Shown piece after piece: positions 1 to 5,858 of a stretch of 5,962 nt of DNA. The DNA is taken from contig CAIKFN010000139.1 of NCBI GenBank assembly GCA_903826715.1, positions 1 through 5,962 of the forward strand, given 5' to 3'. Source of the stretch: an uncultured Actinomycetes bacterium (GTDB taxonomy: Bacteria > Actinomycetota > Acidimicrobiia > Acidimicrobiales > RAAP-2). The notes below the pieces were generated by a model. The model was given only the letters and a program-made list of their open reading frames with translations, ran no database searches and was not told the DNA's origin. The first letter of the stretch is position 1. Every line of letters begins with the position of its first letter. Made by a program: the position numbers and the translations under genes.

Positions 1-2
1 AG

Positions 3-62
3 AAGAAGCACAAGAAGATGCTGAAGCGAACACGCTTCCAGCGTCGCGCCGCCGGTAAATAA
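3..62 (+). CDS. bS22-like small ribosomal protein (AURKAIP1/COX24 family), C-terminal part only
   Basis: Only the last 19 residues and the TAA stop are in the window; the start lies to the left. The visible tail is almost entirely basic and reads KKHKKMLKRTRFQRRAAGK. It aligns along its length with the end of mycobacterial bS22 as I remember it (KKHRKLLRRTRVQRRKLGK), a protein of about 33 residues. Family knowledge: bS22 is an extra 30S protein found in actinobacterial ribosomes, bound near the decoding centre, and related to mitochondrial AURKAIP1/mS38. The gene converges on ispE with a 7-bp gap, and a hairpin follows its stop at once. The identification rests on a short but distinctive motif (KKH-K-L-R-TR-QRR). 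The missing N-terminus, expected to contain a VIKKRRKRM-like stretch, would confirm it. Confidence 0.8.
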   Translation, partial: KKHKKMLKRTRFQRRAAGK

Positions 63-69
63 CTAGTTT

Positions 70-89
70 CTACGCCTCTTGTGGCGTAG
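70..89. terminator. Hairpin terminator candidate shared by two convergent genes
   Basis: A perfect 7-bp inverted repeat, CTACGCC (70-76) and GGCGTAG (83-89), encloses a 6-nt loop. It begins 8 nt after the bS22-like stop on the plus strand, and its left arm contains the ispE stop codon on the minus strand. The plus-strand flank TGCTTGTCT is only mildly T-rich and the minus-strand flank has no T tract. This is therefore not a textbook intrinsic terminator, although actinobacterial terminators often lack a U tract. Its position between convergent genes is the main support. The right arm also encodes the last ispE codons, so some of the symmetry could be chance. Confidence 0.5.
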
Positions 90-816
90 TGCTTGTCTGG
101 CGGAACCGAATAGTGCCTGCGGGACCCTGCACATCCCATACAGATTCTCCTGGCTCCAAGTGCCCTTCGACAAACATGGTTGATCCTGATCCCGCGAGAT
201 GTACTTCTTTTCCTAACTCTGCGCTTAGCCAGTTCATTGTCCTAGCGAGGCGTGGCTCAACTATTCGAGCAGCGCGTTCGAGATGATTTCTTCCCTCGCC
301 TAGTTCACCCAGTTCGTCAAATGCTTTGTAGCAAGCTTTGGTGTCAACTGAGAAGTTCGGAATGATCAGGGTGACGTCACGCTTTTCAAATTTGAGTGGC
401 GTGAGCACTTCACCAATTCCTTCAACCATTGCGCGACCACCGAGTTGACAGAATGGAACATCGCCACCCAGCGTTGCAGCGAGCTCTGAGCTCACTCCGC
501 CCACCCAGCGAAGAATGGCGCCGGCGTCGCTGCTACCGCCACCAAGTCCTCCGCCAGTGGGAATAACTTTGTCAATTGTGACACCGGCTTTTCTGCCTAC
601 GAGGTTGAGCGCTTTGGCTACGAGATTGGTTTCATCAACGCCAACTCGTATGCTTGCGGGCGTCAGTCGCAAGTAGTCACCAGGCTCTTCAATAATGAGC
701 CGGTCACTAAAATCTAGTGAGACCATTTCACTTCGAAGAGTATGCAGACCGTCTTCGCGCACGCCAGTGACTTCTAAGAACCAAGTCAGTTTGGCGGGGG
801 CGAGGAGTTCTTTCAT
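70..816 (-). CDS. ispE: 4-diphosphocytidyl-2-C-methyl-D-erythritol kinase (IspE)
   Basis: IspE is a cytosolic GHMP kinase of the MEP pathway. It phosphorylates CDP-methylerythritol with ATP on the way to IPP and DMAPP, which feed undecaprenyl carriers, quinones and carotenoids. The 248 residues show the family motifs in order: APAKLTWFL near residue 6 (family APAKINL, Lys9), DGLHTL at 22-27 (family DGYHEL, His25 kept), the glycine-rich ATP loop at 86-97 (PTGGGLGGGSSD), GGDVPF at 117-122 with the catalytic Asp119, NHLE at 177-180 (family NDLE), and AGSGST near 208. At 248 residues it is shorter than the usual 280-310, yet all motifs remain, so it looks compact rather than truncated. The ATG overlaps the rsmA stop as ATGA with no clear Shine-Dalgarno, which suggests translational coupling. 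It is the last gene of the operon and its stop lies within a hairpin. Confidence 0.96.
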   Translation of the reverse strand: MKELLAPAKLTWFLEVTGVREDGLHTLRSEMVSLDFSDRLIIEEPGDYLRLTPASIRVGVDETNLVAKALNLVGRKAGVTIDKVIPTGGGLGGGSSDAGAILRWVGGVSSELAATLGGDVPFCQLGGRAMVEGIGEVLTPLKFEKRDVTLIIPNFSVDTKACYKAFDELGELGEGRNHLERAARIVEPRLARTMNWLSAELGKEVHLAGSGSTMFVEGHLEPGESVWDVQGPAGTIRFRQTSTTPQEA

Positions 817-1628
817 CGAGCTGCAACCAACTTAGCGAACTCTTCTAAGGTGAGTTCTTCTGGTCGCTTAGTTTCGCCAACTCCTGAGCGCTCAAAGACG
901 CCTTCACTCGCCCACCCGTTTAGTGACCTACGAAGCATTTTGCGGCGCTGAGCAAACGACATACGAATAACTTCAAAGAGATCGGATTCGCTAACTTCAC
1001 TCGGGTCAATTCGCACTTTGTCTCGCCTCACGATTGATACGAGTGCTGAATCAACATTTGGCTTCGGGTAGAAAACCGAAGGCCCTATTTTACCTACGAC
1101 TTTGGCATCAGCAAAGTACTGAACGCGAAGTGACGCTGCGCCATATGCTTCATCACCGGCTTGTGCAGCGAAGCGCTCTCCAACTTCTTTTTGCACCATG
1201 ACAAGCATCCGCTTAATTAAGGGCTGGGATTCAAGCAGATGCAGAACAAGCGGAGTTGCAACGTTGTAAGGGAGATTCGCAATGATCGCGGCTTCGCGAC
1301 CACCAAGTATTTCGTCGTAATTTGCATTGAGTGCGTCAGCGTGATGAACCGTTACCCCATGAGGACCAACTACTGAGCGAAGCGGCTCGAGTAAGTAACG
1401 GTCCACTTCCATGGCCTGGACTTCTGCACCTGTTTCAATTAGTGCCAATGTGAGCGAACCGAGCCCAGCACCAATTTCTAGGACTAAATCTCCCGGTCCA
1501 ACTTCCGCGAGACGTGCAATTCGCCGAACGGTATTGGGATCAACTACAAAATTTTGACCGAGCGCTCTGGATGGCTTTAGTCCATGAGCCTCAAGCAGCG
1601 CAACTAGGTCAGTGCGGGTGTGGGTCAC
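813..1628 (-). CDS. rsmA: 16S rRNA (adenine1518-N6/adenine1519-N6)-dimethyltransferase RsmA (KsgA)
   Basis: This SAM-dependent enzyme dimethylates the two adjacent adenines in the loop of helix 45 of 16S rRNA, a late 30S maturation step. The 271 residues are normal length. Visible motifs are LGQNF at 23-27, motif I EIGAGLGSLT at 51-60, acidic Glu74 (motif II), Asp98 (HADAL), the catalytic motif NLPYNVATP at 118-126, and FYPKPNVDSA at 186-195. The C-terminal helical domain carries MSFAQRRKMLRRSL at about 223-236. The start is GTG, and GTGA overlaps the stop of the upstream PASTA/DPBB gene by 4 nt, which implies coupled translation. It also overlaps ispE by 4 nt. The mycobacterial ksgA has the same neighbours, with rpfB upstream. 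Nothing is missing. Confidence 0.97.
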   Translation of the reverse strand: MTHTRTDLVALLEAHGLKPSRALGQNFVVDPNTVRRIARLAEVGPGDLVLEIGAGLGSLTLALIETGAEVQAMEVDRYLLEPLRSVVGPHGVTVHHADALNANYDEILGGREAAIIANLPYNVATPLVLHLLESQPLIKRMLVMVQKEVGERFAAQAGDEAYGAASLRVQYFADAKVVGKIGPSVFYPKPNVDSALVSIVRRDKVRIDPSEVSESDLFEVIRMSFAQRRKMLRRSLNGWASEGVFERSGVGETKRPEELTLEEFAKLVAAR

Positions 1629-2497
1629 CAGGAAACCCTGACACGAATGACACCACTAGCGAGTGGAGAAAGTTGAGCGAACTGAGTTTCTGACAAGTCA
1701 ATCACCCTCGGGTACCCAGCATTTTCTCTGTCGGTTACTACACATGAAATGGAGTTGCCGTTTGCGAGATTAACAACAGTTACTCGAAGGCCAAATGGCA
1801 ACGTTGGCGAAGCACAACGGCCGGGAATGTACGAATACCACGTTGCATCTCCAACTACATACCTCTTGGGTACAGGCTTGATTGTTGTAGTAGTAGTTGC
1901 CTCTGGAACTGTTGTTGTTGTCGTTTCTCCTGGATACGTCGTTGTCGTGGATGTTGTCGACGTTGAAGTGGTAGTCGATGTAGGAACTGGTTTCTTTGTA
2001 ACCACTGGCAGCGCAACATGGACGAGAACGACTGACTGGAATTTAACTACCGTGCCAGCTGCAGGGCTCTGTGCAACTGCCCTGGCCCAAGCGCCACTAA
2101 AGGCACCAGGACCGGTGGTGTCAAAGTACAAGCCAGCTGACTTCATTGCCTTATAAACAGCGGCTTTTGAAAGACCAACTAGTTTTGGCACCTTTCTAGG
2201 ACCAACAAAACGAGCCATGGACGTAATTATTTTCGCCTGCCCGTGCCAGGCAATCAAGACCCCTGGCGCAGGACTCTGCGCCGCTACCGTTATCCAAGTT
2301 CCGTTAGAAGCACCAGGACCACTAGTTGAAAAATAGAGACCCTTTGCAGCCATAACCGCATACACATTGGCCCGAGAGTCACCAATGAGATCTGGCATGT
2401 GTATTGGAGCGTGCGAAGGCGACGCCTCTGCATTTAGTGGCGTCGAAAGAACCAATGAAGCAGCAAACATGCTGCTCACAGTCATAAGCGTCAACAA
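1625..2497 (-). CDS. Secreted cell-wall protein: signal peptide, two PASTA domains, Thr-rich linker, RlpA-like double-psi beta-barrel
   Basis: Numbered from the TTG at 2497 (290 residues). Residues 1-25 form a hydrophobic export signal with likely cleavage near LNA-EAS. Two PASTA domains follow at about 34-93 and 103-162, each with the motif GLYF-T-GPGA--G-W and an AQSPA-G turn. A Thr/Ser-rich linker covers about 171-207. The C-terminal DPBB domain, about 213-290, has GDATWYSY, SPTLPFG, VNLANG, VVTDRENAGYPRVIDLSE and VIRVRVSW, as in RlpA. PASTA domains commonly bind muropeptides, and RlpA barrels cut naked glycan strands. Here the region holding the RlpA catalytic Glu is missing and its His (TAAH) is replaced by Ser (CAS), while Asp256 remains; Cys228 and Cys252 could form a disulfide. 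Enzyme activity is therefore uncertain. The gene sits where mycobacteria carry rpfB, upstream of rsmA and ispE. The true start may be a CTG at 2528-2530 (301 residues), because a strong Shine-Dalgarno lies 7 nt before it and the extension adds a basic N-region. Confidence 0.85.
   Translation of the reverse strand: MLTLMTVSSMFAASLVLSTPLNAEASPSHAPIHMPDLIGDSRANVYAVMAAKGLYFSTSGPGASNGTWITVAAQSPAPGVLIAWHGQAKIITSMARFVGPRKVPKLVGLSKAAVYKAMKSAGLYFDTTGPGAFSGAWARAVAQSPAAGTVVKFQSVVLVHVALPVVTKKPVPTSTTTSTSTTSTTTTYPGETTTTTVPEATTTTTIKPVPKRYVVGDATWYSYIPGRCASPTLPFGLRVTVVNLANGNSISCVVTDRENAGYPRVIDLSETQFAQLSPLASGVIRVRVSW
1877..1987 (-). repeat. Low-complexity threonine-codon tract (interdomain linker)
   Basis: About 37 codons encode a Thr/Ser-rich linker with scattered Pro, Val and Glu (runs such as TTTSTSTTSTTTT and TTTTT), joining the PASTA pair to the DPBB domain. 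On the plus strand it appears as degenerate GTT/GTA/GTC/GTG triplets, including short perfect runs of GTAGTAGTAG and GTTGTTGTTGT. The linker probably spans the cell wall and may be glycosylated. Slippage here would change length in steps of three and keep the frame. Confidence 0.8.
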
Positions 2498-2537
2498 GCA
2501 CCGCAGTACTCGCTGGGATAATGCCCTCAGATCTCCA

Positions 2538-2543
2538 CCCTCC
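2538..2543 (-). promoter_or_regulatory. Strong Shine-Dalgarno that points to a CTG start at 2528-2530
   Basis: The minus strand reads GGAGGG at 2543-2538, then a 7-nt spacer, then CTG at 2530-2528, in frame with the PASTA/DPBB gene. There is no in-frame ATG, GTG or TTG between the upstream stop TAA and the TTG at 2497, which is 40 nt from the GGAGGG and so too far. Starting at CTG adds 11 residues, RALSQRVLRC after the initiator, giving the basic N-region that signal peptides normally have. Confidence 0.5.
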
Positions 2544-2582
2544 GTCGGGACAACGAGTGTTTATCCAACAACTCGCCCTATA

Positions 2583-2611
2583 ACGCTAGGCAAGTAACAC
2601 TAAGAAGGCAA
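2583..2611 (-). promoter_or_regulatory. Possible sigma-70-type promoter for the PASTA/DPBB-rsmA-ispE operon
   Basis: On the minus strand TTGCCT (2611-2606, 4 of 6 matches to TTGACA) is followed after exactly 17 nt by TAGCGT (2588-2583), which fits the loose TANNNT -10 of actinobacteria. Transcription would start near 2576, leaving a leader of about 45 nt to the CTG candidate or 80 nt to the TTG. The hexamers are weak, so this could be chance; the location in the only gap of the array favours it. Confidence 0.28.
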
Positions 2612-2653
2612 TACGAGATTTATATATCTCTAAAATTCCTGATTAAAGGTGAT

Positions 2654-3445
2654 TTATTTAGCAGGCAACTTAAACAATCGTGCGGAATTAGCTGCAGTTG
2701 CATCACGAACGACTGAAACCTCTTCGCCACGTAGATTTGCGACAAATTCACCCACCAGTGACACGTACGCCGGCTCATTGGGCCTTCCGCGATGTGGAAC
2801 AGGTGCGAGGAACGGACTATCAGTCTCAACATGAAGTCGATCGAGCGGAACAATTTTTACTGCATCACGAAGTGACTCGGCATTTTTAAATGTTGCAATT
2901 CCAGAAATGGAAATATCGCATCCCCACTCAAGGCAACCTTCTGCATCAGCTTGGTCGCCAGTGAAGCAGTGAATAACCGTTCTTGGCGGAACGCCTTCGG
3001 TCTTAAAAACTTGGAACAGATCGTCAAAGGCGTCTCTCGCGTGGATTACTAGTGCCAGGTTTAACTCATGGGCTAGACCTATCTGGGTGGCGAAGGATTT
3101 AAACTGCTCTGACCTGGGTGAATGCTCATAAAAGTAGTCGAGTCCGCATTCGCCGATCCCCACCAATTTGGGGTGCCCCGACCTCGCCATTTCAATAATT
3201 GGCTGGATGTCACTTAGCGAATCATGCGGGTGAAGCCCAACGGTTGCATAGAGCTCAACTGGACCTTCAATTTCAGCAACAGCAAGTGCATCGCGTGAAG
3301 TTTCTGCACCCGTGCCAATGACAACCAGTCGGTCAACACCAGCGGCGACTGCATTATCCATCACTTGTTGAATGTTGAGTGCAACTTTTTCATCAGTTAG
3401 AAAACTGTCTTGAATGTGACAGTGTGCGTCAGTCCAGTTACTCAT
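2654..3445 (-). CDS. tatD: TatD family metal-dependent hydrolase (DNase-like)
   Basis: TatD enzymes are cytosolic TIM-barrel metallohydrolases of the amidohydrolase superfamily, with 3'-5' exonuclease and other deoxyribonuclease activity on damaged or single-stranded DNA. The 263 residues are standard length. Metal ligands are all in place: DAHCH (His8, His10), Glu99 in GIGECGLDYF, His135 in VIHARDA, His159 in VIHCFTG, and Asp209 in VETDSPFLAP. LHPH at 71-74 is also typical. The ATG overlaps the metG stop by one base (TAATG), so the two are probably coupled; only a weak purine run (AAGAGTGAG) precedes it. The metG-tatD pairing is conserved in actinobacteria and many other bacteria. The exact substrate of any individual TatD is uncertain. 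Confidence 0.95.
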   Translation of the reverse strand: MSNWTDAHCHIQDSFLTDEKVALNIQQVMDNAVAAGVDRLVVIGTGAETSRDALAVAEIEGPVELYATVGLHPHDSLSDIQPIIEMARSGHPKLVGIGECGLDYFYEHSPRSEQFKSFATQIGLAHELNLALVIHARDAFDDLFQVFKTEGVPPRTVIHCFTGDQADAEGCLEWGCDISISGIATFKNAESLRDAVKIVPLDRLHVETDSPFLAPVPHRGRPNEPAYVSLVGEFVANLRGEEVSVVRDATAANSARLFKLPAK

Positions 3446-4974
3446 TACTCACTCTTGATTCTCGGAAAAAGAGGATCGCCCTTCTCAACTTGCACGCCCT
3501 TAGCAAAGAGTCCCCATTTGGTGTTTTCGTTGAAGTCGCCATCAGTAGGGAGCCCACTAAGTCCAAGGCGCTTCCAGATTTCTGCTGCAACTGTTGGCAT
3601 TGCTGGTGTCACAAGAATTGAAATAATTCGAATTGCTTCGAGTGCGTCGCCCATCACAGCTTCAGCTTCTGGGCCTGATTCCATTTTCCACGGCGCGTTC
3701 TGCTCGAGGAATGAATTCGTTGCACCAATGAGTCGCCACGTTGCTTCGAGTGCTGCTTGGGGCGCAAAGCGGTTCCACGCAGCAGCAGTTTCAGTAACCG
3801 CAGTTTCTGCGTCGCTTCTAAGAACCGAGTCACTTCGTGCTCCGGGCGAAAGTCCATCGCACTTTGACTGCACCACAGTTGCGACGCGAGCTACAAGGTT
3901 TCCAAGGTTGTTTGCGAGGTCAGTGTTGTAGCGAGCGGTGATTGCTTCTAGAGAGAAATCACCATCATTTCCAAGCACCGCTTCACGAAGCAAGTAGTAG
4001 CGAATTGGGTCAACCCCGTATTCGTTCGTGAGCACTACAGGCGCAATATCAGTGAGTTTTACGCCACCTTCTTGAGCCATGGTCTTTGAAAGCTTCTGGC
4101 CACCGACAAGGAGCCAGCCGTGCACCTGTACGTGTGAAGGTGGCTCGAGTCCCGCCGCCATGCACATAGCTGGCCACCAAACACAGTGGAACCTGATGAT
4201 CTCTTTACCAATGAGGTGGTGAGAATTTGGCCACCACTTCGCCACTTCATCATCTTCTCGGCCGTAGCCAATTGCGGTGAGGTAGTTAATCAGTGCGTCA
4301 TACCAAACATAAAAGACGTGCTTCTCATCCCACGGAACTGGAACACCCCACGAGATAGATGTGCGCGTAATCGAGATGTCACGAAGACCACCCTTAATAA
4401 ATGCGTACGCTTCGTTGCTCTTCGTTCCCGGAGTTACGAACTCTGGGTTCTTCGCGTAGTACTCAAGGAGCTTGTCTTCGAAGGCACTGAGTTTGAAGAA
4501 CCAGTTTTCTTCTTCCATCTGCGTAAGAGGTTTTGCGTGAACCGGACACTTCCCGTTATCGCTTGCTTCATCGGTGAAGTAGTCCTCGCAGCTAACGCAG
4601 TAGAGGCCCGAGTAAGTGTCTTTATAAATAAAGCCATTGTCGTAGATCGCGGTAAGAAACTTCTGCACGCTCTCGTAGTGTCGTGGTTCAGTGGTGCGAA
4701 TGAAGTCGTCGTAACTGATCGCGAGTGCGTCCCAGGCTTCGCGGAATCGTGCCGACGTGGTGTCGGCCCAGGCCTGTGGTGAAACGCCATTCTTTTCAGC
4801 AGCGTCAGCGACCTTTTGGCCGTGCTCGTCAGTTCCAGTAAGAAATTTTGTTTCGTCACCAATAAGTCGGTGCCACCTAGCCATAGCGTCAGCATTCACC
4901 GTGCAGTAGGCGTGGCCTACGTGTGGTGCGTCATTGACGTAATAAATCGGCGTTGTGATATAGAAGCGAGCCAT
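3445..4974 (-). CDS. metG: Methionyl-tRNA synthetase (MetRS)
   Basis: MetRS charges initiator and elongator tRNA-Met with methionine using ATP. The 509 residues are the short form without the C-terminal tRNA-binding domain, like the mycobacterial enzyme. The class I signature HVGH is at 18-21 and the KMSKS loop appears as KLSKT at 294-298, a mild variant. The connective domain has a single zinc-knuckle pattern, Cys126-x2-Cys129 and Cys143-x2-His146, very like the Thermus enzyme. TGTDEHG at 46-52 and the tryptophan-rich stretch RFHCVWWPAM at 261-270 are typical. The anticodon-binding helical domain follows from about residue 345, with NLGNLVARV and the late APWK motif. It lies 18 nt after the rsmI stop with no clear Shine-Dalgarno, and overlaps tatD by one base. 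The start MARFYITTPIYYVND is the canonical N-terminus. Confidence 0.97.
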   Translation of the reverse strand: MARFYITTPIYYVNDAPHVGHAYCTVNADAMARWHRLIGDETKFLTGTDEHGQKVADAAEKNGVSPQAWADTTSARFREAWDALAISYDDFIRTTEPRHYESVQKFLTAIYDNGFIYKDTYSGLYCVSCEDYFTDEASDNGKCPVHAKPLTQMEEENWFFKLSAFEDKLLEYYAKNPEFVTPGTKSNEAYAFIKGGLRDISITRTSISWGVPVPWDEKHVFYVWYDALINYLTAIGYGREDDEVAKWWPNSHHLIGKEIIRFHCVWWPAMCMAAGLEPPSHVQVHGWLLVGGQKLSKTMAQEGGVKLTDIAPVVLTNEYGVDPIRYYLLREAVLGNDGDFSLEAITARYNTDLANNLGNLVARVATVVQSKCDGLSPGARSDSVLRSDAETAVTETAAAWNRFAPQAALEATWRLIGATNSFLEQNAPWKMESGPEAEAVMGDALEAIRIISILVTPAMPTVAAEIWKRLGLSGLPTDGDFNENTKWGLFAKGVQVEKGDPLFPRIKSE

Positions 4975-4992
4975 TAACTAAAGGTTACTAAG

Positions 4993-5844
4993 TTATGAAT
5001 CCTGCTCGGCTCGAACATCGAGCCCGAGTTGATATGCAACTCGGTGTGCAACCCCGAGTGTCTCAGATACGTAGGAAACAGCATCTCGAAGGGTCGCCCC
5101 ACTACTCAACTGCTCAGCAATAGCTTTTTTAGCCGTTTCGTCGTCGATCTCGGCTTCAGGATCGGCACCATCAAGCACCACAACGATTTCACCCAGTACT
5201 TCTCTCGATGAGTAACGATCGTGCACTTCTTTAAGCGTTCCGCGAATTACTTCTTCATGGAGCTTCGTAATTTCTCTACAAACAGCCACTCTGCGGTCTG
5301 GATAATGAACTGCGAGTTCACTCAGTGTCGTAACAAGCCGTTGTGGTGATTCATAAAAGACCACCGTGCGCTGTTCTTTTGCCCACTGTGCATAGAGCGC
5401 TTCTCGCTCACCAGCTTTTCTAGGAACGAAACCTTCCATAATGAATCGTTCAGTTGGAAGACCACTAATCGTGAGAGCAGCAATAACAGCTGCCGGTCCA
5501 GGCGCGGTTGTTACGAAGAGTCCCGCTTCTGCAACAGCAGCAACAACTCGTGCTCCGGGATCGCTTATCCCTGGTGTACCCGCGTCACTGATCAGAACAA
5601 CAACTTGTCCTTCGCTAACGCGCTTGATAACTTCTTCACACTGGGAAGCTTCATTGTGCTCGTGCAATGCTTTGAGTCGACCATTCACGGGGATGTTGTT
5701 CGCGCTAAAAAGTGTGCTCGAGTGGCGCGTATCTTCGCAGTAGATAACGTCGGCTTTTTCTAGTAATTCCAGAGCTCGTCGAGAGATGTCTCCGAGGTTG
5801 CCAAGAGGGGTTGCTACCACTACAAGTTGTCCTTGCATCTGCAC
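4993..5844 (-). CDS. rsmI: 16S rRNA (cytidine1402-2'-O)-methyltransferase RsmI
   Basis: RsmI uses SAM to methylate the ribose of C1402 in helix 44 of 16S rRNA, at the decoding centre. Numbered from the GTG at 5844 (283 residues, usual size), the SAM-MT (tetrapyrrole methylase-like) fold shows VVATPLGNLGDIS at 9-21, CEDTRHS at 36-42, SDAGTPGISDPG at 86-97, PGPAAVIAAL at 115-124, GFVPRK at 138-143, FYESPQR at 163-169 and CREITKLHEE at 189-198. A small C-terminal helical region follows. Start choice: GAAGGG (5856-5851) lies 6 nt before this GTG, and the family begins just before G-LVVVATP. The ATG at 5838 is also possible. The frame stays open to a GTG at 5895, but those 17 extra residues lack similarity and would read through a perfect palindrome. 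It is first in the minus-strand array and divergent from the bL37-like gene. Confidence 0.95.
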   Translation of the reverse strand: MQMQGQLVVVATPLGNLGDISRRALELLEKADVIYCEDTRHSSTLFSANNIPVNGRLKALHEHNEASQCEEVIKRVSEGQVVVLISDAGTPGISDPGARVVAAVAEAGLFVTTAPGPAAVIAALTISGLPTERFIMEGFVPRKAGEREALYAQWAKEQRTVVFYESPQRLVTTLSELAVHYPDRRVAVCREITKLHEEVIRGTLKEVHDRYSSREVLGEIVVVLDGADPEAEIDDETAKKAIAEQLSSGATLRDAVSYVSETLGVAHRVAYQLGLDVRAEQDS

Positions 5845-5858
5845 GTAATTCCCTTCGT

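Larger units (their letters stand above)
2498..2653 (-). promoter_or_regulatory. Leader region before the PASTA/DPBB-rsmA-ispE genes
   Basis: This is the only sizeable noncoding stretch inside the minus-strand array: about 156 nt to the TTG start, or 123 nt to the CTG candidate. Read on the minus strand it begins AT-rich just after the tatD stop and holds a weak GAGAT/ATCTC hairpin at 2615-2630 without a T tract. Next comes a promoter-like pair at 2583-2611, then an inverted repeat CGAGT/ACTCG (2554-2558 and 2571-2575) that GGG/CCC can extend past a 4-nt bulge, and finally the Shine-Dalgarno at 2538-2543. In M. tuberculosis the equivalent rpfB-ksgA-ispE operon is known to have a regulatory RNA leader. 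A similar role here is inference; no known riboswitch class is recognisable. Confidence 0.4.

Noticed and set aside
1749..2156. Plus-strand open frame rich in valine opposite the PASTA/DPBB gene
   Set aside because: It is the antisense of the Thr-codon linker (ACN read as NGT gives Val) and has no domain or start signal.
2615..2630. GAGAT/ATCTC hairpin after tatD as a terminator
   Set aside because: The stem is 5 bp and mostly AT, with no following T tract, so it is probably chance in AT-rich sequence.
4186..4782. Long plus-strand open frame opposite metG
   Set aside because: The minus frame is an unmistakable MetRS; this frame resembles nothing and has no ribosome site or promoter.
4975..4992. 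AACT/AGTT symmetry in the rsmI-metG gap as a regulatory site
   Set aside because: The pairing is broken and only 4 bp are continuous; the 18-nt gap looks like ordinary operon spacing.
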